The position numbers and the translations under genes are program-made. Positions 9,975 through 18,555 of a stretch of DNA of 64,000 bases are shown piece by piece; the stretch's first letter is position 1, and the number at the start of each line of letters is the position of its first letter. The stretch comes from Flavobacteriaceae bacterium. Lineage in GTDB: Bacteria; Bacteroidota; Bacteroidia; Flavobacteriales; Flavobacteriaceae. Location: contig JAFMCL010000003.1 of NCBI GenBank assembly GCA_017857815.1, positions 44,472 through 108,471 of the forward strand, in the 5' to 3' direction. The notes under the pieces are model-generated. The model did no database searches, was not told where the DNA came from, and saw only the letters and a program-made list of their open reading frames with translations.

Positions 9975-12347
9975 TTAATCTGACATGCTACTAGGAAGAG
10001 TTTCTGGATTCACCGCCCAATCTAAATTTGGGCTTTCATCTAAAACATATTCTAGTTTTCCTCCATTAATTAGAACATCGTGATAAAACCAAGATTGGTT
10101 TAAAGGCACTCCATTAAGTTTCACACTTTGAATGTACTTATTTTTTAAATTGTTATTCTGAGTTGTAATCGTAAAACTCTTTCCTGAGTAATAATCTGAA
10201 TCTAAATGAATCTTAATTTCATCAAAAATCGGACTTGATATATCATAAGCTGGCTTTTGATTTGTCCCTCCTTTCATTTCAAACAAACCAATTTTCATCA
10301 ATACTGAAAGAGCTCCCATTAACCCTTGATCCTCGTCACCGCTGTAACCTTTTTGTGGCGTGTTGTCGCTGTATACAACCTCTAATACATCACGCACCCA
10401 TTTCTGAGTAAGCCAAGGTTGACCCATATAATTAAAAATATAAGCCGTTTGCATAGAAGGCTGATTTCCATAGTTGAGGTAGGCTCTTCTTCTTTGATCG
10501 GCTACAAACTTATCGCCACGATAATTGTGTGTCACAAACTGGTGTTGTTCTGCAATTAGGAAAGATTGATTTAATCTTTTTGCTGCGATTGACTTGCCTC
10601 CCATTAGTCTGGCCAAACCGGCCAAATCATGCGGGACAAACCAAGTTCCTGAAGCGGCAGTAGCTTCTACAAAACCAGATCCTGGACCACCAAAAGCATC
10701 ACTTTCATAAACCAAAGGATCAAAAGGTTCTATCCATGAACCATCGAGCGTTCTTCCTCGCATCCACCCCGTTTTTTTATCGTATATGTTTTTATAATTT
10801 TCTGCTCGTTTCATCAACATTGCGTAATCATCCTTTTTATTTAATGATTTAGCAAGTTGCGCTAAAGTCCAGTCTTGATAAGCATATTCCATTGTAGTTC
10901 CTGGGCCACACTGATGAAGACCGTATTTTTTATCTGACAGAGGAAAGGGAACATAACCTCGATCTATATAATATTCAATTCCTCCTCCAATGTTAGTGTA
11001 GTGCTCATAGCCAACTTTACTCATCATTCCACCGGGCATAGCATTTTTAAGCATTCCTTCATAAGCTTTATTAATGTCAAAACCACGGATTCCTTTCATA
11101 TAGGCACTAACAATGAAAGGCGTAGAAGAAGCGCCTGTCATTACATAGGTATAATTCCCTCCTGAGGGGCCTCTGGGTATTAGACCACCATCATCATACA
11201 TCAACAACATCGAGTTTACAAACTCCTCAGAAATTTTAGGGTAAACCAAATGCCAAAGTGTATTCAGTGTCCATTGTGCTCCCCAAAAAGAATCTGAATT
11301 ATAGTGATTGAATTTAGGCTTCCCGTCAGTCCCAATTGGTATTTGACGTATTTTTTGCTTTTCTCCAGTCATGTCACTATATTTCCCATTGACGTCACTG
11401 ATGATTCTTCTTCCTTGAAGAGCATGCCATAAATCTGTGTAAAAACGTACTTGCTGATCTTTTGTATTTCCTTTGATTTCGATCCTACTTAAGTGATCGT
11501 TCCACTGCTTTTTAGAATCAGAAACAACTGCATCAAAATCCCAATGCTCCAATTCTGTAGTCAGGTTTAATTCGGCTTGATTCATACTTACATAGGAAAT
11601 ACCAACTTTCATCAATAGCTGCTCTCCTTCCTTACTTTTAAAAACAGGATAAACCCCTCCATTAGTTCCTTCGAACTTATTGACTTTGCCAGTCAACTCA
11701 CCATCTTTCCAAGCATTAAGCGTTTCGAATGATTTGTTAAAATGAATGGCAAAAAACACTTTTGTATCCTTGGGTCTTCTGCTCGTTTTTTCCATCACGG
11801 CATAGCCTTTGATTTTAGAATTCGAAACTTTCTTAGCATAGCCACTTTTGGTGCCCCCTGGGCCTAGTTGAGCTGAAAGATCAATAATGATTGAATTTTG
11901 ATCCGATGCGGGGAAGGTATAACGATGAAAACCAACTCTTGTCGTGGAAGTTAATTCTACTTTAATTCCATAATCTTCCAAAACAACAGAATGGTATCCG
12001 GGGGTGGCTGTTTCATTATCATGAGAATAGGCTGAACCATAATTTTTAGGTCCTAAATGTGCTTTGATTTTTCCTGTAGTCGGCATCACAGGAATTCCTG
12101 AAAGTTGCCATGCGTGTATATGACTGAAAAAATTAATGGTCTTTTCGTTGTAACGATAACCTGATTCCCATGCACCAGCTGTTCCCATGTCTGGACTTAG
12201 GTTAACCATCCCAAATGGTCGGGAGGCTGAGGTAAAGAAGAACCACCTTGAATTAGCAGAATCAACAAATGGATTGACCAAATCAACGGGTTGTTGTGAA
12301 TAAATAACTGTTGTTAGTAATATTAAGAAGAGTCTTAGTTTTTTCAT
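9975..12347 (-). CDS. GH92-family glycosidase (alpha-mannosidase-like), exported
   Basis: A 790-residue exported enzyme with a signal peptide ending near YSQQ. GH92 landmarks are VNPFVDS and SRPFGMVNLSPD at the N-terminus, RFYTDLWHALQGRR near 301, EATAASGTWFVPHD (Glu561 fits the acid residue), GNQPSMQTAYIFNYMGQPW near 627 and GDEDQGLM near 670. GH92 enzymes are calcium-dependent exo-mannosidases. The usual SLWDTYRA block is replaced by SFWGAQWTLN, so this is a divergent member whose linkage or sugar specificity may differ. Six bases separate it from the enolase-superfamily gene upstream. Confidence 0.88.
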   Translation of the reverse strand: MKKLRLFLILLTTVIYSQQPVDLVNPFVDSANSRWFFFTSASRPFGMVNLSPDMGTAGAWESGYRYNEKTINFFSHIHAWQLSGIPVMPTTGKIKAHLGPKNYGSAYSHDNETATPGYHSVVLEDYGIKVELTSTTRVGFHRYTFPASDQNSIIIDLSAQLGPGGTKSGYAKKVSNSKIKGYAVMEKTSRRPKDTKVFFAIHFNKSFETLNAWKDGELTGKVNKFEGTNGGVYPVFKSKEGEQLLMKVGISYVSMNQAELNLTTELEHWDFDAVVSDSKKQWNDHLSRIEIKGNTKDQQVRFYTDLWHALQGRRIISDVNGKYSDMTGEKQKIRQIPIGTDGKPKFNHYNSDSFWGAQWTLNTLWHLVYPKISEEFVNSMLLMYDDGGLIPRGPSGGNYTYVMTGASSTPFIVSAYMKGIRGFDINKAYEGMLKNAMPGGMMSKVGYEHYTNIGGGIEYYIDRGYVPFPLSDKKYGLHQCGPGTTMEYAYQDWTLAQLAKSLNKKDDYAMLMKRAENYKNIYDKKTGWMRGRTLDGSWIEPFDPLVYESDAFGGPGSGFVEATAASGTWFVPHDLAGLARLMGGKSIAAKRLNQSFLIAEQHQFVTHNYRGDKFVADQRRRAYLNYGNQPSMQTAYIFNYMGQPWLTQKWVRDVLEVVYSDNTPQKGYSGDEDQGLMGALSVLMKIGLFEMKGGTNQKPAYDISSPIFDEIKIHLDSDYYSGKSFTITTQNNNLKNKYIQSVKLNGVPLNQSWFYHDVLINGGKLEYVLDESPNLDWAVNPETLPSSMSD

Positions 12348-12353
12348 TATTAA

Positions 12354-13571
12354 TTAAATATTTAAGTGTGAATCAGCTAGTGATAATAATTTTTTTTCAT
12401 TAACCTTTAATCCAAATCCAGGTTTAAAGTTTACTTCAACCTTTCCTTCAGAATTTAGATAGGTTGCTTTATCGATGACGCAATTAAGAAAAGAATCGTT
12501 TTCTTGTGGTTTTTCCATGGCTTCCACCCATGAAGCCTCATTCCCCACAGCAAGTTGTTGCCAAAAGGTGCAGGCGGCACCAACCAGACTAGAATCCCCA
12601 ATCATAATTCCTTTTTTTGAAGCCCTAACTATGGAAGACAATTTGTTGATTTCAAGAAAAGTCCCCATGGTATTGGGATGAAAATTAAAATAATCACCCA
12701 TTTTACTGTCAAAGAATTCGATGCTCTTCTTTGCTGGACGCATAATGTGATCAGGTATAATTGAAAGTTCTCCTACTTTACTTTGTATATAAATAAATTC
12801 CTCTTTAGATAAAGAAGAAGGATCTTCGATAGCATTCATCCCAGCCTTGTTCAACTCAATCAAAACATTGGCAAGTTGGTCTAAATCTTTAATGTATTTG
12901 TACCCTCGGTTAGGATCTCCCACGATGAATGAATCAGGACCTAAAAAAGCTCTCAAGGCACTTATGTTTTTCTTATCAGTTTCAAAATCTCCAAACATCT
13001 TTACTTTTACATAACGGTGCATGTTTTGAACTTTGGCTATTTTTGCTTGAATGACCACCGCTTCGGCATTTTTTTCTAGTATGCAGAAAATAGCAGGAAT
13101 GGGTTGATCGCCCTGAAGTCCCCACATTTTAATCGTAGGTTTATTTGCGATTTTCCCCATTAAGTCATAAAGCGCCATAAGGACTCCCTCACTAATCACA
13201 GCAGACCATTTCTTGTCAAAAAAACAATTTCGTCCTTTTTCAATGGCAGCATTTAAATCCATGCCTTTAATCCCACTGAATTCAGCAGCCCAATTGTTTA
13301 AATCAAAGTCTGGATTATTACTTGAAACTTTTGTTTCTCCCCAACCCGTATGTCCACCAGCTTTTATGCTGAGCATTACATGTTGTCGGTTTTTCCATAC
13401 GCCATAACTAAAATGTCTTTCTTTTTTGACATTGATTAAATACAAATCAATTGCTTCAATTTTTACTTTTGATGCTTCTAAATTTGAGCAATTTGAAAAA
13501 AATGAAGGGACTAATAGTAAGGGTAAAATACCACTAGACTTTTTAAGAAAGTGCCTTCTAGAATTATTCAT
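12354..13571 (-). CDS. Exported enolase-superfamily (mandelate racemase-like) protein
   Basis: A 405-residue protein of the mandelate racemase/muconate lactonizing enzyme group. The barrel carries a KxK pair (Lys189, Lys191 in YVKVKMFG) and candidate Mg2+ ligands Asp219 (GDPN), Glu249 (IEDP) and Asp274 (IPDH). The N-terminus SRRHFLKKS is a Tat motif, followed by a hydrophobic segment and SNC (Cys28), so it may be a Tat-exported lipoprotein. Enolase-superfamily acid-sugar dehydratases are normally cytoplasmic, so export is unusual. It is the second gene of the leftward operon. Dehydration, epimerisation or cycloisomerisation of an acidic or keto sugar is plausible but unproven. Confidence 0.85.
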   Translation of the reverse strand: MNNSRRHFLKKSSGILPLLLVPSFFSNCSNLEASKVKIEAIDLYLINVKKERHFSYGVWKNRQHVMLSIKAGGHTGWGETKVSSNNPDFDLNNWAAEFSGIKGMDLNAAIEKGRNCFFDKKWSAVISEGVLMALYDLMGKIANKPTIKMWGLQGDQPIPAIFCILEKNAEAVVIQAKIAKVQNMHRYVKVKMFGDFETDKKNISALRAFLGPDSFIVGDPNRGYKYIKDLDQLANVLIELNKAGMNAIEDPSSLSKEEFIYIQSKVGELSIIPDHIMRPAKKSIEFFDSKMGDYFNFHPNTMGTFLEINKLSSIVRASKKGIMIGDSSLVGAACTFWQQLAVGNEASWVEAMEKPQENDSFLNCVIDKATYLNSEGKVEVNFKPGFGLKVNEKKLLSLADSHLNI

Positions 13572-13576
13572 AAAGT

Positions 13577-14992
13577 CTATTTCTTTGAGTTTTGAATGAT
13601 TTCAGCATTGGCATCATATAAAAAACTTATTAATTCTTTGTCTAATTCTTGAACCATCTCGGGGAGCTTATTAGACAGGTCATTCTTTTCTTCAATATCT
13701 TTTGAAAGGTCAAACAACTCATACATTTTCTCGTCCCAGTGTTTTACTAGTTTGAAATTTCCAGAGCGAATAGCAGACTTAGGTTTTCTATTGGCAGCTT
13801 GATGGAATATCAAATAAGGACTGTTTCTTTTTACTTTACCCTTGCCATTATTGTGGAGAATTTCTTTAATACTTCCCCCATCAATTTTTTCTGGTAGTAC
13901 GCCATTAAATCCAGAAAGATCTGCAAGCGTTGGCAATATGTCGAGGCCTGTGATCGGTACGTCAGAAAACGAACCTTTATTAACTCCTGGGCCGACCACA
14001 ACAAAAGGAACCCTAATTCCTCCCTCGTACATGGAGCCTTTGCCCCCTCTCAAAGGAAAGTTCCTTGGGGTGATTTGTTTCTTTCCAATAGGAATTGAAG
14101 ACCGACCTCCATTGTCTGAGAGGAAAATGATATAAGTATTATCTAAAATCCCGAGTGCATCTACCTTGTCTAAAATCATTCCTATTCCCTCATCCATGTC
14201 CTCAGTCATGGCAGCAAATTCAGGGACAAAATGTTTCTCTCCCTTTTTTAAATTATTGTATTTATCTATTGATTTTTTGGAGTGGGTTATGGCAAGATGA
14301 ACGGCATAATGAGAAATCTGTATGAAAAAAGGCTTGTTGTTTTTAGTTTGTTCCTCAATAAAATCATTGGACCTAGTGGTCAAATCAAAAATCAATTTTG
14401 GGTCATCATAAATCGCGGGCCATTCTTTACCCATTGCAAAAGGAATCTCTTGATTCCCAATTTCAATAATACTCTTTCCTCCACCAGTATTGTTACCTGT
14501 CAATCCATCGCTAAAATCGTACCCCATTTCTTCGGGTGTATATTGATCATATCGGGCATCCCATTTTCCGAAATGTGCGGTAACATAATTTTCATCCGCC
14601 AATTTTAAAATCTTAGGGATGGTCATTTCTTTCCGAAAGACTTTTGTCCAATTGTCACGATCCTTTTGATATTCGTGTTTGGCTGGCGTTAGTCCTGTTA
14701 AGATACTTTTTCTAGTAGGTGAGCAATAAGGTGCCGGAGCATAACCATTCGTCAATCGCATTCCCATGCTGGCCAATCTTTCCATGTTTGGTGTTTCATA
14801 GAAATCACTTTTTGAACGATTATCTTTGGGGTCAGCTAAAAAAGAAGTTCCCACCCAACTCTGATCATCAGTTAGTATAACAATAAAATTTGGTCGTTTT
14901 TGTTTTTGAGTAAATCCTTTGAAAAAACAAACGAAGGCGATTAGAAAAAATATTTTTTTCCAAATGTGGATCTTGATGAAATTTGGTATCAT
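13577..14992 (-). CDS. S1-family sulfatase, first gene of the leftward operon
   Basis: From the ATG at 14990-14992 the protein has 471 residues: a signal peptide with a Lys-rich start and hydrophobic core ending GFTQ, then ILTDDQSW and the formylglycine motif Cys90-Ser-Pro-Thr-Arg. LSDNGGRS and a C-terminal YELFDLSKDIEEKND complete the family pattern. An in-frame ATG at 15014-15016 (8 residues more) is possible. The frame stays open to a TTG at 15076, but that segment covers the operator and promoter and is not coding. A promoter and the shared operator lie directly upstream, so this gene leads the ten-gene operon. Confidence 0.92.
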   Translation of the reverse strand: MIPNFIKIHIWKKIFFLIAFVCFFKGFTQKQKRPNFIVILTDDQSWVGTSFLADPKDNRSKSDFYETPNMERLASMGMRLTNGYAPAPYCSPTRKSILTGLTPAKHEYQKDRDNWTKVFRKEMTIPKILKLADENYVTAHFGKWDARYDQYTPEEMGYDFSDGLTGNNTGGGKSIIEIGNQEIPFAMGKEWPAIYDDPKLIFDLTTRSNDFIEEQTKNNKPFFIQISHYAVHLAITHSKKSIDKYNNLKKGEKHFVPEFAAMTEDMDEGIGMILDKVDALGILDNTYIIFLSDNGGRSSIPIGKKQITPRNFPLRGGKGSMYEGGIRVPFVVVGPGVNKGSFSDVPITGLDILPTLADLSGFNGVLPEKIDGGSIKEILHNNGKGKVKRNSPYLIFHQAANRKPKSAIRSGNFKLVKHWDEKMYELFDLSKDIEEKNDLSNKLPEMVQELDKELISFLYDANAEIIQNSKK

Positions 14993-15046
14993 TAAATAAA
15001 ATTTAAATTTTGACATATGGCATAACAAATGGTTTAATTGTAAAAC

Positions 15047-15076
15047 GAAACATATTAAATTCGTGCACGCGCACAA
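15047..15076 (-). promoter_or_regulatory. Promoter of the leftward sulfatase operon
   Basis: Reading leftward, TTG at 15074-15076 (-33 type) is followed after exactly 19 bases by TATGTTTC at 15047-15054, one mismatch from the Bacteroidota -7 element TAnnTTTG. The spacing equals that of the tRNA-Met promoter in this window. The operator-like motif fills the spacer and overlaps the -33 element by one base. Confidence 0.6.
15063..15074 (+). promoter_or_regulatory. Shared operator-like motif, copy 1
   Basis: GTGCACGCGCAC lies between the -33 and -7 elements of the leftward operon. It matches copies at 17128 and 22241 at 11 of 12 bases. A GC-rich alternating purine-pyrimidine dodecamer standing in AT-rich intergenic DNA three times is not expected by chance. 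A site between promoter elements suggests repression, probably lifted by a sugar ligand. The regulator is not encoded in the window. Confidence 0.75.
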
Positions 15077-15131
15077 TTGTTCAAAAATAACACATTTAAT
15101 TTGGGATTAAAAAGTAAATTGTATATTAAAA

Positions 15132-16682
15132 TTAATTCCAATTATTTTTAATGATTTCTAAAAGTTCAGCAGGGTCTTTTTGAGAATCTCCCGTTTGAAA
15201 TCGCAACAAAGTTAATTCTGATTTAAGGGCGGAAATCACAGTACGGTTTTTAAAATTACTATACTCATTCTTTAACTCTTTTGGATCTTTCTTTAAATCA
15301 TAAAACTCCCATTTGGGAGGCGTTGTTTCATTCGTATAAGCACCATTATATCCCAAAGAATGTCCATAATAAAAAATCAACTTGTATCGTTCATTACGGA
15401 TTCCAAAATGAGCTGGCCGATCCAGGGAGTGTGCATAATATCTATAGTACATGCTTTTTCTCCAATCCTTTGGACTTTTCTTAATTAAGTTTTTACGAAA
15501 ACTTTTTCCTTGAAAGTCAGAAGGCGTTGGCAAACCTGCATAATCTAAAATCAATGAAGAAAAATCAACATTTAAAACAATATCGTCCAACTTTTTATTG
15601 GCTGGAATTTCTTTGGGATATCTAATTACAAATGGCATTCTGAGGGATTCTTCAAGAAACATGCGTTTGTCAAAGAAACCATGTTCGCCCAAAAAGTAAC
15701 CCTGATCAGATGTGTAAATCACTACGGTATTTTCTGCCAATCCGTTTTCGTCCAAATAATCTAACACCCTACCGATATTATCGTCAATGGCTGCTGCACA
15801 TTTTAAGAAATCTTTCACCAATTTTTGGTAGGTTTTCTTTCTTAATTCTATGGCGCCTAAACCATTTACATCGAAAGGAAGTCCAGGATAGTTCCACGCT
15901 TTGGTGTTGTTAACAGAAGCTTTTTCCCAACGACCGGCAAGCGTTTCAAGTACCTGTCCTTTAAAAGCCCTCCCTGATTCTTGGGGGCCAAACTCAAGTA
16001 GTGAACCAGGTTCTGGTATGCTCATGTCATTAAAAAGCTCTTTGTATCGATCGGGATAATCAAAGGGTTCGTGAGTTGCCTTAAAATGAGTCATCAACAT
16101 AAAAGGTTGGGTTTTATCTCTTTTATTCAACCACTCAAGAGAAGCATCAGTGATAACGTCTGTTGAAAACCCTTCGGAAACCGAGCCTCCTTTTTTCCCA
16201 TCTTCCCAGTTTTCTGCTGTTTTCAATATTGGATCTTTGTATTTTCCCTGTCCAGGTAGGACTTTAAAATAATCAAAGCCAGAGGGTTTTGACTTTAGAT
16301 GCCACTTCCCTATTATTGCAGTTTGATAGCCAGAGTTGCTCAATATTTTTGCCACATTATTTCGATTGGGATCAAGTTTATCGCTCAAGGTATATACCTG
16401 ATTTTGGTGACTATACTGACCGGTTAGTATTGTGGCTCTGCTGGGAACACAAATGGAATTCGTACAGAAAGCATTTTCAAGCAATACGCCTTCATTCGCC
16501 AATCTCTTTATGTTTTTATTAATCACATAATCCTGAAGCACACCACCATAAAGCCCCCAAGCTTGACTTGTGTGATCATCGGCCATGATAAAAACAATGT
16601 TGGGGCGAACACTTTTATTAGCATTCTGACCAAAAGTAAAAGTGACGATAAAAAGTAATATTGTAAGGGTAACTGATCTCAT
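15132..16682 (-). CDS. S1-family sulfatase
   Basis: A 516-residue exported sulfatase. A signal peptide ends at FTFGQ (about 19). FIMADDHTSQAWG supplies metal ligands, the formylglycine motif is Cys78-Val-Pro-Ser-Arg, and GKWHLKS, MTHFKATHEPF and YTSDQGYFLGEHGFFDKR are family blocks. The C-terminus (YDLKKDPKELKNEY and onward) is the usual small domain. It lies 33 bases downstream of the DoxX-like gene and probably shares its transcript. The next leftward gene has its own promoter in the gap at about 15047-15076. Confidence 0.94.
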   Translation of the reverse strand: MRSVTLTILLFIVTFTFGQNANKSVRPNIVFIMADDHTSQAWGLYGGVLQDYVINKNIKRLANEGVLLENAFCTNSICVPSRATILTGQYSHQNQVYTLSDKLDPNRNNVAKILSNSGYQTAIIGKWHLKSKPSGFDYFKVLPGQGKYKDPILKTAENWEDGKKGGSVSEGFSTDVITDASLEWLNKRDKTQPFMLMTHFKATHEPFDYPDRYKELFNDMSIPEPGSLLEFGPQESGRAFKGQVLETLAGRWEKASVNNTKAWNYPGLPFDVNGLGAIELRKKTYQKLVKDFLKCAAAIDDNIGRVLDYLDENGLAENTVVIYTSDQGYFLGEHGFFDKRMFLEESLRMPFVIRYPKEIPANKKLDDIVLNVDFSSLILDYAGLPTPSDFQGKSFRKNLIKKSPKDWRKSMYYRYYAHSLDRPAHFGIRNERYKLIFYYGHSLGYNGAYTNETTPPKWEFYDLKKDPKELKNEYSNFKNRTVISALKSELTLLRFQTGDSQKDPAELLEIIKNNWN

Positions 16683-16715
16683 TTAAATGTTATTCTTTAA
16701 AATTAAATTTATAAA

Positions 16716-17081
16716 CTATTTTTTTAGTCTTTTAATTTCGAGGTATAAAACTAAGGGGGTGATCCAATTTCCAGCACGCTCAAAAAACTCTAAAAATGAT
16801 TCCCCATAAATTGGTCTCATTGCGGCAGTCAAGAACCCCCAAAAAGTACACCACAACAGAACAATGGGGATTGGAAAAAAAACAACTGTCAAACCCAAAG
16901 AAATATCAAGTACCCCAATCATTTTCATTATAAAATAGGCTTCGGTCTCATTTTGAGTAATAAAAGAAAGGTATTCAACCCATTCTTCTTTCCCCAAATA
17001 AGCAATTATTCCATGAGAAATAAAAATTGAAGCTACCGCAAAACGAATCAGATACTGAATTATGCTATTTTTTTTATTCAT
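16716..17081 (-). CDS. Small DoxX-like membrane protein
   Basis: A 121-residue integral membrane protein with about four hydrophobic segments (roughly 10-30, 47-65, 68-85 and 103-118). The layout and blocks such as RFAVASIFISHG and GVLDISLGL resemble the DoxX-like family, whose founding member is a subunit of a thiosulfate:quinone oxidoreductase. The match is by pattern only. It leads the DoxX-sulfatase pair and is divergent from the double-DUF1080 gene, with an operator copy between them. A role in passing electrons from the exported oxidoreductases to quinone is conceivable but speculative. Confidence 0.6.
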   Translation of the reverse strand: MNKKNSIIQYLIRFAVASIFISHGIIAYLGKEEWVEYLSFITQNETEAYFIMKMIGVLDISLGLTVVFFPIPIVLLWCTFWGFLTAAMRPIYGESFLEFFERAGNWITPLVLYLEIKRLKK

Positions 17082-17127
17082 TTCACTTATATGTGTTGTT
17101 AGATTAACAAAAATGATTAATTTTATC

Positions 17128-17139
17128 GTGTGCGTGCAC
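17128..17139 (+). promoter_or_regulatory. Shared operator-like motif, copy 2
   Basis: GTGTGCGTGCAC; its reverse complement GTGCACGCACAC is identical to copy 3. It sits in the divergent gap between the DoxX-like gene (start 17081) and the double-DUF1080 gene (ATG 17173), 33 bases before the latter, so it could control either or both. Toward DoxX a near-consensus -7 element (CATTTTTG, 17108-17115) lies downstream of the site. Confidence 0.75.
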
Positions 17140-17172
17140 TATAAAAATCATTCAAAACTAAATAAAAACCAA

Positions 17173-18555
17173 ATGGTATTCAAAAATATTTTTCTTAAAA
17201 CGCTTTTAACAACAACCTTAAGTGTTTTCTTTTGTATTTCATCAATTGCTCAAACAAATTGGATCTCCCTCTTTAATGGAAAAAACTTAAAAGGATGGGA
17301 AATTAAACAAGGTTCCGCAAATTTTGAGGTAATTAATAATACGATTGTTGCTACTACCTTATTGAAATCAAAAAGCACCTATTTAGCAACTAAAAAACAA
17401 TATGGAGATTTCATTTTTGAGGCAGAGATGTATGCTACTCCAGGATTAAACTCTGGCATACAATTTAGAAGTCATGATGGAGAAAAAGGTGTTTATGGTT
17501 ATCAGTGTGAATTTGACACCGATCCAGTTCGCGCCTGGTCAGGAGGGATTTATGACCAATCTAGAAGAGGTTGGATTTATCCATTAACAGAAAACAGAAA
17601 AGGAAGTGCTGCTTTTAAAAATGGGCATTGGAATAAGATCAGAATAGAAGCTGTAGGCAACAAAATACAAACATTTATTAACGGTGTTCAGTGTGCCAAC
17701 CTTATTGATGATATGGATGTTGACGGTTTTATTGCACTCCAATTACACTCCATTAGTTCAGCGGATCAAGTCGGGAAAAAAGTGAAGTGGAGAAACATTA
17801 GAATCGCTACTGAAGATGTTAAAAAACATCAAACACCAACACAGGTGAATGCCAACGAGATCAGTTATTTAAAAAACACCCTTACCGAAGATCAAGTTAG
17901 AAAAGGATGGAGATTACTTTGGGATGGAAAAACCAGTAATGGTTGGAAAAGTGCTAAAAAAGCTGGTTTTCCAGAAAATGGTTGGGTCATGGAAGACGGA
18001 ATCTTGACCGTACTTGAATCAGGAGGTGGCGAAGCTAGAAATGGGGGCGACATTGTTACCGTAGACAAATTTAGCAACTTTGAGCTGGAAGTTGATTTTA
18101 TGTTTACACCTGGTGCGAATAGTGGAATTAAATATTTTGTTGACACTTCGCTCAATCAAGGAGTGGGCTCATCAATAGGTTGTGAGTTTCAAATTTTGGA
18201 TGACAACCTTCATCCTGATGCAAAAAAGGGAATAAAATCAAATCGAACTTTGGGTTCATTATACGACCTTATTAGATCCGAAAGCCTTCAAGAACCACGT
18301 GATCAAAGAAGAGGCGTGAAACCAAATGGATGGAACAGGGCAAAAGTGGTTGTAAACGGAGGAAAAGTAGAACACTGGCTTAACAATATGAAAATTGTTG
18401 AGTATGATCGTTATTCTCAAATGTTTAAATACTTAGTATATTATAGCAAATATTCCAAATATGAAAACTTTGGAAGGGCAACTGAAGGTCGTATTCTCCT
18501 TCAAGATCATGGGAATACCGTATCTTTTAAAAATATAAAAATTCGTGAATTTTAA
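17173..18555 (+). CDS. Exported protein with two DUF1080 (3-keto-disaccharide hydrolase) domains
   Basis: From the ATG at 17173 the protein has 460 residues. Upstream in-frame codons cover the operator and are rejected as coding. A signal peptide (about 1-29, ending SIAQ) precedes two concanavalin-like DUF1080 domains. The first starts at WISLFNGKNLKGWE and contains GLNSGIQFRSHDG. The second starts at WRLLWDGKTSNGWK and contains GANSGIKYFVD and CEFQILDD. The family is now described as 3-keto-disaccharide hydrolases, and some members act on 3-keto-glycosides made by Gfo/Idh/MocA-type dehydrogenases. It heads the rightward DUF1080-sulfatase-sulfatase group and overlaps the next gene by 11 bases. 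Confidence 0.88.
   Translation: MVFKNIFLKTLLTTTLSVFFCISSIAQTNWISLFNGKNLKGWEIKQGSANFEVINNTIVATTLLKSKSTYLATKKQYGDFIFEAEMYATPGLNSGIQFRSHDGEKGVYGYQCEFDTDPVRAWSGGIYDQSRRGWIYPLTENRKGSAAFKNGHWNKIRIEAVGNKIQTFINGVQCANLIDDMDVDGFIALQLHSISSADQVGKKVKWRNIRIATEDVKKHQTPTQVNANEISYLKNTLTEDQVRKGWRLLWDGKTSNGWKSAKKAGFPENGWVMEDGILTVLESGGGEARNGGDIVTVDKFSNFELEVDFMFTPGANSGIKYFVDTSLNQGVGSSIGCEFQILDDNLHPDAKKGIKSNRTLGSLYDLIRSESLQEPRDQRRGVKPNGWNRAKVVVNGGKVEHWLNNMKIVEYDRYSQMFKYLVYYSKYSKYENFGRATEGRILLQDHGNTVSFKNIKIREF

Noticed and set aside
15017..15076. Upstream in-frame extension of the sulfatase gene to a TTG, encoding Cys-rich residues
   Set aside because: It covers the promoter and operator, starts with a rare codon, and would put 20 or more residues before a good signal peptide.
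17062..17172. Upstream extension of the double-DUF1080 gene
   Set aside because: It contains the operator, overlaps the divergent DoxX-like gene start, and the ATG at 17173 begins a proper signal peptide.
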